Shown in pieces: positions 1 to 9,390 of a DNA stretch of 64,000 nucleotides (positions within the stretch are counted from its first letter, which is position 1; each line of letters opens with the position of its first letter). The translations under genes were made by a program, and so were the position numbers. The notes below the pieces were generated by a model, which saw only the letters and a list, made by a program, of their open reading frames with translations, did not search any database and had not been told where the DNA came from. Location of the stretch: assembly GCA_016706365.1 (NCBI GenBank), contig JADJJU010000009.1, positions 251,266 to 315,265 on the forward strand. Direction: 5' to 3'. This stretch comes from Saprospiraceae bacterium. GTDB taxonomy: Bacteria > Bacteroidota > Bacteroidia > Chitinophagales > Saprospiraceae.

Positions 1-1250
1 CAGATGAAATCGCATATATGTTTGATGAATTGGGATTGACTTATCTTTCAGAAGTCATGAATTATCCGGGTGTTTTATTCAATGACCCTATAGTGATAGC
101 CAAGTTGCAGGAAGCTAAAAAACGAAATCTCCCTATAGACGGACACGCTCCGGGATTGAAAGGGGAGAAGGCGGCCCAATATGCAGCTGCAGGCATTTCT
201 ACAGATCATGAATGCTTTACAATGGAAGAAGCGCTGGATAAGATTGCAGCCGGTATGAAAATCATCATCAGAGAGGGGAGTGCTGCCAAAAATTATCCTG
301 CATTGCATGGTCTCATCGGAAAATACCCTGACAAAGTGATGTTTTGCTCAGATGACAAGCATCCGGATGATCTGATACTGGGACATATCAATAAACTGGT
401 AAAAAGAGCATTGAAAGATGGATACGAATTAATGGATATACTAAATATTGCCTGTAAAAATCCTGTAGAGCATTATCGATTGCCCATTGGACTATTGAGA
501 GAAGGGGAGTATGCTGACTTTATTGCAGTGGATAATTTTGCTGATTTCACAATTACGGATGTATGGATCAAGGGAAAACAGATTGTTCAGAGTGGTAGAA
601 CAGAAATTGAATATCAGGCTACTTCTACTCCAAATGTTTTTGTCAAAAATGAAGTAAAAGAATCTGATATTCAAATCTCGCAAACAAAGGAATTTCTTCG
701 AGTCATAGAAGCTATCAATGGAGAGTTGATCACCGGATTAAAAATCATGAAAGGAAAAGTTCAGGATGGTTTTTGGGTGCAGGATACAGAACAGGATATT
801 CTGAAAATTGTGGTAGTAAATCGCTACAATCAAGCCGCGCCGGCAGTTGGATTCATAAATGGTTTTGGATTGAATTATGGAGCCATAGCTTCTTCAGTTG
901 CTCATGATTGTCACAACATCATTGCAGTTGGGGCCAATGATGAGGCCATTTGTGCAGCCATTGAGGTGATTCAGCAAAATCAGGGAGGCGTCAGTGTGGT
1001 GGATGAAAATGGAATCGCGGATATTTTGCCTTTGCCGATAGCAGGAATTATGTCTCACCTCAAAGCGGAAGATGTAGCAGCAGCTTACCAAAGACTGGAT
1101 CAAACCGCAAAAGAATTAGGTTCTAAATTGAGTGCTCCCTATATGTCTCTTTCCTTCATGGGATTGCTGGTGATTCCGGCGTTGAAGATGAGCGATCTTG
1201 GGTTATTTGATGGGGCGGCGTTTCAGTTTGTGGAGGTGGAATGTGACTGA
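1..1250 (+). CDS. ade: Adenine deaminase, C-terminal part (5' end outside window)
   Basis: The reading frame is open from the first base, so the true start lies upstream. The visible ~415 residues match the later part of adenine deaminase (usually about 540-600 aa), which hydrolyses adenine to hypoxanthine and ammonia in purine salvage. Visible amidohydrolase features are the metal-site motif HAPGL (near residue 45), TDHE shortly after, and FCSDD (about residue 113). The C-terminal half carries the family's extra domain, with the VAHDCHNI segment. The stop is TGA at 1248-1250. It is the first of very few plus-strand genes. No operon partner is visible. Only the missing N-terminus is uncertain. 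Confidence 0.93.
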   Translation, partial: DEIAYMFDELGLTYLSEVMNYPGVLFNDPIVIAKLQEAKKRNLPIDGHAPGLKGEKAAQYAAAGISTDHECFTMEEALDKIAAGMKIIIREGSAAKNYPALHGLIGKYPDKVMFCSDDKHPDDLILGHINKLVKRALKDGYELMDILNIACKNPVEHYRLPIGLLREGEYADFIAVDNFADFTITDVWIKGKQIVQSGRTEIEYQATSTPNVFVKNEVKESDIQISQTKEFLRVIEAINGELITGLKIMKGKVQDGFWVQDTEQDILKIVVVNRYNQAAPAVGFINGFGLNYGAIASSVAHDCHNIIAVGANDEAICAAIEVIQQNQGGVSVVDENGIADILPLPIAGIMSHLKAEDVAAAYQRLDQTAKELGSKLSAPYMSLSFMGLLVIPALKMSDLGLFDGAAFQFVEVECD

Positions 1251-1561
1251 ACTGCTGCTACTAGCTTCTAGCTTCTAGCCTCTAGCAAACAGCCGGGAAA
1301 GAAGCTACAAGTTGCAAGCCTCATGCCTCAAGGAACAGCCAGGTGTGGGAGTTCAAGGTGATGGTGTGAAACCTATCCCGACCTTTCCGGAGTACAGCCC
1401 TTAAGTAAGTTGCACAACTCCCCTCTCTTTCCAAGTGAGGGGTTGGGGGTGAGTTTAGCCCCGGGAAATTGAGAGACTTGGGGATGCACTGTGAAAGAGC
1501 AGCCGAAACAGCCGGGCGTGGGAGTTCAGAGTGTTCAAAATATTCTCAAAAGATCTCTTCA
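1251..1561. repeat. Intergenic repeat-rich spacer
   Basis: I see no gene here. At 1261-1286 there is a short tandem array built on CTAGCTT/CTAGCCT units. At 1420-1442 the arms CCCCTC and GAGGGG form a small hairpin inside a C/G-rich string (about 1415-1453) of a kind I associate with repeated intergenic DNA in Bacteroidota drafts. It lies between convergent genes (adenine deaminase on plus, SRPBCC gene on minus), so the hairpin could also serve as a bidirectional terminator. Confidence 0.45.
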
Positions 1562-2071
1562 TTACTCATAAAGATATGGCTCATTGTTATAAGCCATTTG
1601 TTTTATATTTTCAATGACCTGCTTCATGTATGTCTTCCAAAATGTTCTGGTAAAGAGCCAATTGAGAGGATATAATAGAGGAGTTTCTGAATAAAGTGTA
1701 TAAGTATATTCAACTAAAATTTTGTTCTCTTCAATTTCAGTGGTTTTCCATTCTCCTACAAACTTTGTAAAACCCAGCATCCATGATTGAAAGTTGTTTA
1801 TTTCAATTTTCCAATACTTGTTTTCAAGCCTTTCAATAACATTATCCACAGAACCAAATCCGCCTTTTTGTGTCAAGGAAGCCGCCACAAACACTTTTTT
1901 ACTGGAACCGGGTTTACCCCAATCTGCATCATCAGTGCAATGAGTCACTCTGGGCATGATACCATACCCTGTATGTACTTTTGAAACATCACATAACATC
2001 GGGGTTTTAAATGCTCTTTCCAGTGAACAATGAAAGATACTTTTTACGGTGACTTTGGTTTTCATTTCCAT
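1562..2071 (-). CDS. SRPBCC (START-like) family protein
   Basis: The 169-aa product starts MEMKTKVTV and has the layout of a single SRPBCC/polyketide-cyclase-like domain: an N-terminal strand, a central run about a transition partner (DADWGKPGSSKKV) and a long C-terminal helix (WKTYMKQVIENIKQMA). These domains form a hydrophobic ligand cavity; the ligand here is unknown. There is no signal peptide, so it is probably cytoplasmic. It lies about 40 bp downstream of the broken photolyase-like gene on the same strand. SRPBCC genes commonly sit next to photolyase or cryptochrome genes in light-response clusters of Bacteroidota, which is the best clue to its role. Confidence 0.75.
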   Translation of the reverse strand: MEMKTKVTVKSIFHCSLERAFKTPMLCDVSKVHTGYGIMPRVTHCTDDADWGKPGSSKKVFVAASLTQKGGFGSVDNVIERLENKYWKIEINNFQSWMLGFTKFVGEWKTTEIEENKILVEYTYTLYSETPLLYPLNWLFTRTFWKTYMKQVIENIKQMAYNNEPYLYE

Positions 2072-2112
2072 ATCACAAGGTAGGAGATTCTAAAGAATTG
2101 AGTATACCCGAC

Positions 2113-3241
2113 TCACAAGGAAGCCAGAAATTTTTCAGCATTGTCAATATGGATTTTTTGTCTGGATTCATCCATCTTATCAAATGTTCTGATCAGCATA
2201 CCGAGTCTCGGATTTTGCAGGAAGAAGTCCCTATGCATATCCATAAATCTCCAGAATAAACCATCCCAAACTTGCTGCCATTCCCCTTTTTTGTAATCGC
2301 TCATCTTCATCAGGTAATTGCTTCCACTTATATATGGCTTGGTGGACATCAAACCACCATCAGAAAACTGACTCATCCCGTAGACATTTGGTACCATAAC
2401 CCAATCATATGAATCAATAAATAATTCCATAAACCAGCGGTACACATCGTCAGGGTCAAACTCGCAGAGCAACATAAAATTTCCCAGAACCATCAGACGC
2501 TCGATGTGGTGACAATATCCGGTTTCCAGTATTTTCTTTATTGTCAGGTCAATGGGCTCAATACCGGTGCTTCCTTTCCAGAATGATTCCGGAATTTTTC
2601 TGGTAAAGCCCCAGTAATTTTTTGTTCTTTCTTCAGTGCCTTTTAATTCGTAAACAGCTCTGATAAATTCTCTCCATCCTATAATCTGCCGGTTCTTTCC
2701 CTTTAGGATATTTTAATCGATTTTCTTCATCAAAGCTCCATTTTCCGCCAATCGGATTTTGGTGATGATCAAGTAAAATATTTTTGTTCTGTCTCTGATA
2801 CTTGTAAAAATCAGCCTGAAACATTCTCTTTCTATTCTTGAAGAATGAAGCATTCTCTTCAGATGAATTCAAGAATGAAGGATTGGGATATTTATGAGTG
2901 TTAATTTGATTAGTATTACGAGAATTGGAGATTCGCTGTTCCAGCCAATCATCGGTTGGGTCGATATATTCTATAGAACTTACTCCCTGCAATTTCAAAT
3001 AGGGAAGCAGCTTCCTGACATCTGAAAGCTCATTCTGTGAATCAATATATACAACTTCAATCTCTTTTAATTGTAGATAGTTTTCATAGAATTTCATGCT
3101 GGCCCTGTGGAAAGCAATTTTCCTTTTGTGGAATTTGAATTGTTTAAAGTACAGCCACTCTTCGACCAGGTAAATGGTTTTGCACCTGGAAATGAGAATA
3201 TTGTCTTCAAATAATTGATGAGGGAAAATGATTCCTACCAT
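2113..3241 (-). pseudogene. Photolyase/cryptochrome-related protein (DPRP family), internally deleted
   Basis: Two pieces of one gene are visible. The first (3241-2633) begins MVGIIFPHQLFED and holds the DPRP Rossmann-like N-terminal domain, ending near GKWSFDEENR. The second, open from about 2700 to 2113, carries the C-terminal FAD-domain hallmarks IIGWREFIR, GYCHHIERLM, PNVYGMSQFSDGG and TKPYISGSNY. In intact relatives (about 480-510 aa) roughly 110-120 residues separate ENR from IGWREF. Here the two are joined within a few codons and in a different frame, so part of the FAD-binding region is gone. The DYC..C iron-sulfur cysteines of PhrB-type enzymes are replaced by DYKKGEW; I believe that is usual for the Bacteroidota subgroup. 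The product should not be functional as sequenced. Confidence 0.82.
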
Positions 3242-3531
3242 GCTCTATCTTAAGTTTTCCAGGCCATCTTTGCCCCTGAAGTTATCCTGCACATTATCAT
3301 CCCTGGTATTCACCTTGTGGATGTAAATCTTTCAAAGACAATGAATATTAAAAGAGCCGGTTTTGTTGTGTTACATTTTTTCTGAGTGGATATATTTCAA
3401 GGAGTAAAATGGGCAGGAACTCATGTTGAAAGATTACTATATAAAAGGGGGAAGAAAAAATCCTTCCCCGGGTTGAAATAAAACCCTATGATTCATCCAG
3501 TAATCTGACATTAATCTTTCTGATATTCCGT

Positions 3532-3912
3532 TTACAAATGTTTGGCATAATCAATCATTCCCTGAAAATCAATTACTACTGCGGGTTCATCGCCCACCGT
3601 CCATGCATCATGTCCTGATGGCAGAAGCGATACATCTCCGGGCTTGCAGTCGAATTCTGTCCCATCATCCATGACTACATGTAGGATTCCTGATACATGA
3701 TACTGAAAATGGGGAGCTTCGCAGCTATGAGTTTTAGCAAGTGGTTGAACGGATGTTTCCCAGCGCCATCCGGGTTCAAAAATACCTCTGCCAATTGTTG
3801 CTCCTCCGATTTTTATGAGCTCAAGTCTTCCTTTTGGAAATTCCCGGACCTCATCCGGATTATTGAAGTTTTTCCATTCTGCTTTCTGCATTTCAGTTAA
3901 ATTTTTTTCCAT
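3532..3912 (-). CDS. Cupin domain protein
   Basis: The 126-aa product contains a single small beta-barrel cupin domain. Motif 1 is partly visible around the H-containing stretch THSCEAPHFQYHVSG, and motif 2 is PGDVSLLPSGHDAW. Retained histidines (H62, H68, H72 and H100, approximate) could hold a metal. There is no signal peptide. It lies downstream of an AraC-type regulator on the same strand with about 80 bp between them and may be co-regulated. No substrate can be inferred. Confidence 0.8.
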   Translation of the reverse strand: MEKNLTEMQKAEWKNFNNPDEVREFPKGRLELIKIGGATIGRGIFEPGWRWETSVQPLAKTHSCEAPHFQYHVSGILHVVMDDGTEFDCKPGDVSLLPSGHDAWTVGDEPAVVIDFQGMIDYAKHL

Positions 3913-3996
3913 TGTATTTGTATTTTAATTACAATACAAATAGAAACAGAAATGCTGAGTTGGCATTGTAAATTATTCGGCAATGTATGTACAAAA

Positions 3997-4917
3997 TCAC
4001 CTTTTTTTGCGAAGTTCCAGGGGTGACAGGCCAGTTCGATTTTTTATAAAATGCGTGAAATGCGGCTGATCATCAAAATTCATCTGATAAGCAATTTCCG
4101 AAATAGATTTATCGGTTGAAATAAGTTGAACTTTTGCTTCCAATAGCAGAATATCGTGAATAATCTTTAATGGTGCGCGCCCGAAAGTCTTACTCACCAC
4201 CTCAGAGAGATGCCTTGAGGAAATATGAAGCATCTCAGCATAATCATTTACAGACCTGTATCTTAGAAAATATTTTTCAACCAGCAGTTTAAACTGATTA
4301 GCTAATTGTTCGGATCGGCTCAAATTTTTTCTCATTTCCTTTACATGAATCCGATATATTTCCCGAACTCTTAAAAGCAAAATGATAATCATGTTGCTAA
4401 GCAAAAAGTTTCGTTCAAATGAAGGGCGTTCATATTCCGCGATAATGTTTTTAAAAGCGGTTTGTATGGCTTCACTTTCACTTTGGTTCAGATTAACAAT
4501 ATGTGGCGCATCAAAGTCGAAAAAAGGAAATTCTTCATTAAATGGCCTGGAAAGAGAATGCGTAAGAAATTCGGATTTAAAATGAATACAATAGCCTTTA
4601 CAATTCTTTATATGATCACTGGCATATAGCATGTTTTCAGGAACTATAACAAGATCATTTTGATTTAATTGCAAATTGTCTGCTCCCAACTTTACATCAT
4701 GTTCCCCGTCCAGCAATAAATAAATCAGGTTGAATTGCCTTCTGAGTGCTGGGATACTATCGCAATTCTTATGTTTATCTTCAAGTGTTCCGGGCATAAC
4801 CATCAAATCAATGTCATAAGATTTTGAATCCAGGTTGATCAAACGCTCGAACATCTCCAGCGTATCAATTTTCAGAATTTCATTTTTCTTAATATTAGAA
4901 ATTGTCCGCTTTTTCAT
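3997..4917 (-). CDS. AraC family transcriptional regulator
   Basis: This is a 306-aa regulator. Residues about 30-140 look like an AraC N-terminal cupin sensing domain (LLLDGEHDVKLG, NDLVIVPENM). The last ~100 residues form the double helix-turn-helix, with ISSRHLSEVVSKTFG as the first reading helix region and SISEIAYQMNFDDQPHFTHFIKNRTGLSPLELR as a classic second HTH. The start codon lies 23 bp inside the 3' end of the upstream TPR gene, so the two are probably translated from one message. The cupin gene downstream is a possible target. Confidence 0.92.
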   Translation of the reverse strand: MKKRTISNIKKNEILKIDTLEMFERLINLDSKSYDIDLMVMPGTLEDKHKNCDSIPALRRQFNLIYLLLDGEHDVKLGADNLQLNQNDLVIVPENMLYASDHIKNCKGYCIHFKSEFLTHSLSRPFNEEFPFFDFDAPHIVNLNQSESEAIQTAFKNIIAEYERPSFERNFLLSNMIIILLLRVREIYRIHVKEMRKNLSRSEQLANQFKLLVEKYFLRYRSVNDYAEMLHISSRHLSEVVSKTFGRAPLKIIHDILLLEAKVQLISTDKSISEIAYQMNFDDQPHFTHFIKNRTGLSPLELRKKR

Positions 4918-6578
4918 GAACTGATTTTTTGGCCTCCTTTAACTCTTCTCTATCGCTGGCATTTATGCTCTGATTAATTAATAGTTGGAAATACTTATTG
5001 GCACTCGTTTTATCATTCATTGCTAAGGCAGCTTGACTAGCTCCATAAAGCCCATTAAATCTGTTTGGATGTTGCTTTAGATCAAATTCATATGCTTCAA
5101 GCGCTTTTGAAGGATTGCCCATTTCCAAATATAAATCGCCCAGAAGTTCTCCGGCCGGAATGACTTCCGAAGGTGTGACCGGATGCTTACCGGTTTTGTA
5201 TTCCATTTCAGATGCTTCTTTCATCAAAACCAGAGCCTTTTCGGATTCTCCATTTCTAAATGATATCCAGGCCTCTATAGATTTGATCTGAATCTTAACC
5301 TGATTGGCTTTGTAGGTATCTTTGACGTCCAGTAGCTTCTGATGAGATTCCTTAAGTATACTTAGTTCCTTATTGGCGGCTGCCACATCTCCTGAACGAA
5401 CTGAGCCCAAAGCCCTGCTGAAGTTTATAATTGATTTCTCCCAGGGAAAATCGTCCCAATTTTTTACAATTGATGGAAATTCCAGGTTTGCCGCCTCCTT
5501 CCAATTTTTATTTTCCAAAGCAATCCTGGCCGGAATTGCCGCGATTGAATAAGCCACTTTGAAATTTACCGGAAATATTTTTTTAAATGAAAGCAGATAA
5601 TTCATCTGTTCAATTGCCTTATCGTTATCACCAATCTGGAGATATGCATACACGAGATAATCCATGCCATGGAGTTCTTCATCCCAGTGTGCGCTTGAAT
5701 CTATACTTTGACTGTAACAAAGTGCAGATGCAGTGGAATTGATATTCGATTGTATAGATTCGTCCCATAAGCCAAGCCTGGTAAAAATATGCGATGGCAT
5801 ATGTTGCGCGTGAGCTGAGGAAGGAGCGACTGAAGCATATTTTCGGGCTGTAGGTAAAGCCAAAGATGCCAGTTCCGGATAATCATAGGTGTGAATGATA
5901 TAATGCAAAATTCCGGGATGATCGGGTTGGTCCGGCATTAGAGATTCCAGTATATTGCCTGCTTTCTTTTGATTTTTATAAGTTTTGTCGGCCGGGTTTG
6001 CAATTGTATTAAGAGCTAAGGCATAAAAAATGGCAGCTTCTGTATCATCAGGATACTTCAGATAAAGTTGTTCCATTTTGTTTTCAAATAATGATTTTCT
6101 GGTGCTGAGATCGAGCGTCTCCCAATCTTTATAAAAAGCGTGTATCGCATTCAAATAATCCTGTTCCCCTGTCAGTCTTAGGTAGTGACTGTGCTATTTC
6201 CAATATTTTGGATCCTTTCTCAAGATGTTTAGTGCCTTGTTGGTTCCAAAGTGCGTGAAAGTTACTCATCGCCACACCCCAGTAAGCCATGACACAATCC
6301 GGATCGGCATCAATTGCCTTTGCGAACGACTTCTCTGCTTCTTCATATTCAAATGAGTGCAGAAGAGAAATACCCAGATTGAATGGCTCTCTTGAATCAC
6401 TATTACATGATGCTGAAAAATTTACTACCCCAAACTCCATTCCACCACATAGTTTGATTTCTCCGCGAATGAGACCTATATTATCTAGTTGCACGGCTCT
6501 CTCAGAATTTTCGTTTTTACAATTGAATGTTGAAACTGAAATTAACAGAATTGCAAGCCAGGGAATACTTCTTTTCAT
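4895..6578 (-). CDS. TPR-repeat lipoprotein (one-base frameshift)
   Basis: The N-terminal piece (6578 to about 6165) starts MKRSIPWLAILLISVSTFNC, a lipoprotein-type signal with Cys20, followed by a TPR-like unit (LGISLLHSFEYEEAEKSFAKAI). The remaining ~420 residues in the neighbouring frame continue the same protein (LYLKYPDDTEAAIFYALAL, HIFTRLGLWDESI, and a C-terminal TPR with GNPSKALEAYEFDLKQHP). At 6165-6170 the minus strand reads AGGGGA. Removing one G gives KTDREQDYLNAIHAFYKDWE across the join, which is how this family normally reads. I infer a lipid-anchored periplasmic or outer-membrane TPR scaffold. Its stop overlaps the AraC start, so the regulator follows it in an operon. Confidence 0.8.
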
Positions 6579-6820
6579 GTCTGGTAAGTTTTGACAACAT
6601 CAAGATCAAAAAATGCCTTGACGTTGAGTTACGAATAGCAATTTACACTAAAAACACCCCCAAAAGTCGCGACAGGAATAAAATATATGTTCAGAAGATC
6701 AAATTTGTGATAATTACCGGTTTCAGACGACCTTTTTCATTCCACGGTAAAGGCCGCTAATGACCACAATTCAAACAAAAATTAAAGGCAATGTAAGCGA
6801 TATTGAATTCTACTTTCTAA

Positions 6821-7403
6821 CTATGGATAAATACAAACTTGTCCCTGACCAACGGGTAACACTGAGGCAATAATATCGTCACTCATTTTCTTGTCATACA
6901 TTTTTTCTACTGCCCAGGATATCAGATCTACTGCTGCCAGACAACCCGCTGCGGTTCCAATATTTCTATGTGTAACCAAATGTGTATCCTCAATAACTTC
7001 AATACCAAAGCTCTTTAATTTTTCAAATGCAGTAGGGTAGGTGGTTGCAGATAGACCATTAAGGTGTCCAAGTGCAGCAATAATTAATGCACCTGAACAC
7101 ATTGAGCAGATGATTTGCTTATCAGGATCCAGCTGGAAACGACTTAGGTAATCTTTGTCTTCAATAAGAATTCTCGTCCCGGGACCGCTGCCAAAAAACA
7201 CAAAATCTGCATCATTACATTCCTCGATCAGTCCATGAGTAATCAAATCCAGCCCGCATACAGATTTATGCGAAAGCTGAGTACCAACAATTTTAACCTG
7301 AAATTCTTGTCCCGTAATTTTACCCGGTTTAGCAAATCCTAGGGTAAAAAATATCCACATCCGTGAATTTATCAAACGCTACAAGCACCGCTTTTTTCGA
7401 CAT
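6821..7403 (-). pseudogene. DJ-1/PfpI family protein, decayed 5' region
   Basis: From about 7320 down the frame is intact and shows a DJ-1/PfpI (class I glutamine amidotransferase-like) core, with the nucleophile elbow CSMCSGALI and the loop DADFVFFGSGPGTR. The natural start is ATG at 7401-7403, which reads MSKKAVLVAFDKFTDVDIF and then breaks. The expected continuation LPWDLLNRVK is recoverable only by adding a T in the T-run, reading a TAG as TGG, and adding an A in the later A-run, so three lesions fall within about 35 bp. Members are cysteine-dependent hydrolases, deglycases or chaperones; the substrate is not predictable. Confidence 0.8.
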
Positions 7404-7484
7404 CTTATTTGGGTTTTGTTAGAAGGAAACTAATAAGAGTATGAATATAATGAAACCTGCCTATTTTGCCCGCCGGATCATTAA

Positions 7485-8045
7485 TTATTGCGCTGTTGGC
7501 TGCCCTTCTTCGTATTCATTAAACAACCTGGAATACAAAAAAGAGTCCTCAAATTTAGCATCAACTCTAGTATGCTGTCTCATGATACCTTCCTTGATGA
7601 ATTTATTCTTTTCTAATAATTTTATAGAAGGAAAATTTCCAACCCGGACAATTGCCTCAAGTCTGTTTAGCTTCAAATCCTTGAATCCATAGTCAATGAT
7701 TGCCTCCACTGCCTCACTCATAAAACCCTGTTTTTTAAAGTCATCATCTACCATTACATACCCAATTTCAGCTCGTCTATCCTCCTCACTCCAATTATGA
7801 ATTCCGCAGCGGCCAATTATTATTCCGGATTCTTTATCAGTAAGTAAAAAGAGCTTAAAACTCCTGTTGTAGCTGGCATATCCCTTCTTATGCTTGAACT
7901 CTTCTTTGATGTAATCTTCTTCTGATCGATGGCCCAGCAGCTTCATAATTTCCAGCTTTGACAGAGTATCAAAAATATAATTCATGTCTTCAGGAGAAAA
8001 TCCTTTTAACAATAATCTGCTGGTTTCAATTGTGACTAAATTCAT
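7485..8045 (-). CDS. GNAT family N-acetyltransferase (RimJ/RimL-like)
   Basis: The 186-aa protein starts MNLVTIETSRLLLKGF, the usual beginning of RimJ/RimL-type acetyltransferases. The acetyl-CoA site region reads AEIGYVMVDDDFKKQGFMSEAV, and the RVGNFPSIKLLEKNKF segment follows the N-P-S-I-x-L-x-x-K pattern of the C-terminal fold. It is cytoplasmic and about family length. The substrate is unknown, possibly a protein N-terminus or an amine. It stands alone between the decayed DJ-1 gene and the metal efflux operon. Confidence 0.9.
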   Translation of the reverse strand: MNLVTIETSRLLLKGFSPEDMNYIFDTLSKLEIMKLLGHRSEEDYIKEEFKHKKGYASYNRSFKLFLLTDKESGIIIGRCGIHNWSEEDRRAEIGYVMVDDDFKKQGFMSEAVEAIIDYGFKDLKLNRLEAIVRVGNFPSIKLLEKNKFIKEGIMRQHTRVDAKFEDSFLYSRLFNEYEEGQPTAQ

Positions 8046-8136
8046 AGTTATGCTCTTTTTCTACGGCTTACCAATGTAAAAAGATATGATTGAAAAGTCC
8101 ATTTTAAATTTAGTAAAGTAAAAGCATTGCCAATTA

Positions 8137-9360
8137 TCATAGCTGATATTTCAATAGTTCTGCCATTAATTTTCTGTACTCCATCTCTGTTTTCAAATAA
8201 CTATTTATTGCTTCATAATAAAAGCTCATTTCCAAAAAATACTCAATGGTTGTAATTTGGCCAAATGACAGAGATTTATCCAGAAGTTCTACATTATTTA
8301 AAGTTGAAAATAAAGTACGGTATTCCTCTAATAGAGCATTTAGACTGATCATTCTATCATATTTTTGCCGGATTTCATGGTAGTGTTCGTTCATGTAATC
8401 CTGGAGATTGGCTTCATGCATTATCAATTCAGCTTGTTTGGTTTTGACCAGGTTTTTGTTTTCCCAAAGTGGAATAGTCATACCCAGATGCACCCCATTA
8501 AATTGTTGTCCCAAAATAGCCTGAAAGTGATAGCCAGCTTCGATTTTTGGCAGGGTCATGGCTTTAGATAATGATATTTCATTTCGTCCTATCACTTTTT
8601 CCTGCTCCAGAAATTTTCTCAGAGGGTCATTTCCAACAATTGCATTTATTAATGATTCAAAATCAGGAACTTGCTGTAAACGGGTATAAGCTGTGTCTGT
8701 GAATTGAATCGGTATACCTCCGTTAAATTCTGTCAATTTTTGATTCAGCTGATTGATTATTATTATATTTTCCCTGTAGTTTGTATTAGTTTCTATAAGC
8801 TGTAATCTGGCCTTATTAACATCCATTATATTGCCTTGACCTTTATCTAAACTTGTCTGAAAAGCAGCAAGCCATTTTTCTGTATTTTGCTTGCGCATAC
8901 TCAATTCCGAATTGAGTTTATTCCTGTAAACCAGTTCTATACTAATCAATTTCGCTTCCAATAATATTTCCTGCCTGCTGGCGCTTAACTGAAATTCAGC
9001 TTGCTTACTTTGCTCATTGGAGAGCAGTTTTTTTCTGGTATATACTGTCGGAAAATCGAAAGATTGTGTTACTGTAAAATCTGTTTGATTTCCAGCGTTC
9101 GCAGGTGTACCAATTAGAAAATCATAATCCACTCTTGGATTATAAGGAGTCAAGCCGGTTTTATATTCCAGTTTTTTCGCTTCCCAATAAGTTGAATTGG
9201 CAATGATGGATTTGTTGTTTTTAGTGATGTTTACCAGAACAGAATCTACAGGTGTTTGAGTGAATCCATTTGATACAAAGAGCAGTAAAGGAATTATGAA
9301 TGTTAAATGTTGAATTTTGAATGCATTCATAGGGAGTGAAATAATTTTGAACCTTTTCAT
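8137..9360 (-). CDS. Outer membrane efflux protein (TolC/CusC-type)
   Basis: The 407-aa protein has an N-terminal signal segment (IIPLLLFVSNGFTQ) and the helical repeat organisation of the outer membrane factor family, with two long coiled-coil regions (about residues 120-220 and 300-400) and conserved phrases such as VDYDFLIGTP and LGMTIPLWENKN. It should trimerise as the exit duct of the RND pump encoded just upstream: its start is 30 bp after the pump's stop on the same strand. It is the last gene of the metal efflux operon. I see no defects. Confidence 0.9.
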   Translation of the reverse strand: MKRFKIISLPMNAFKIQHLTFIIPLLLFVSNGFTQTPVDSVLVNITKNNKSIIANSTYWEAKKLEYKTGLTPYNPRVDYDFLIGTPANAGNQTDFTVTQSFDFPTVYTRKKLLSNEQSKQAEFQLSASRQEILLEAKLISIELVYRNKLNSELSMRKQNTEKWLAAFQTSLDKGQGNIMDVNKARLQLIETNTNYRENIIIINQLNQKLTEFNGGIPIQFTDTAYTRLQQVPDFESLINAIVGNDPLRKFLEQEKVIGRNEISLSKAMTLPKIEAGYHFQAILGQQFNGVHLGMTIPLWENKNLVKTKQAELIMHEANLQDYMNEHYHEIRQKYDRMISLNALLEEYRTLFSTLNNVELLDKSLSFGQITTIEYFLEMSFYYEAINSYLKTEMEYRKLMAELLKYQL

Positions 9361-9390
9361 GATTTTAATTTAAAATTTAACATTCAAAAT

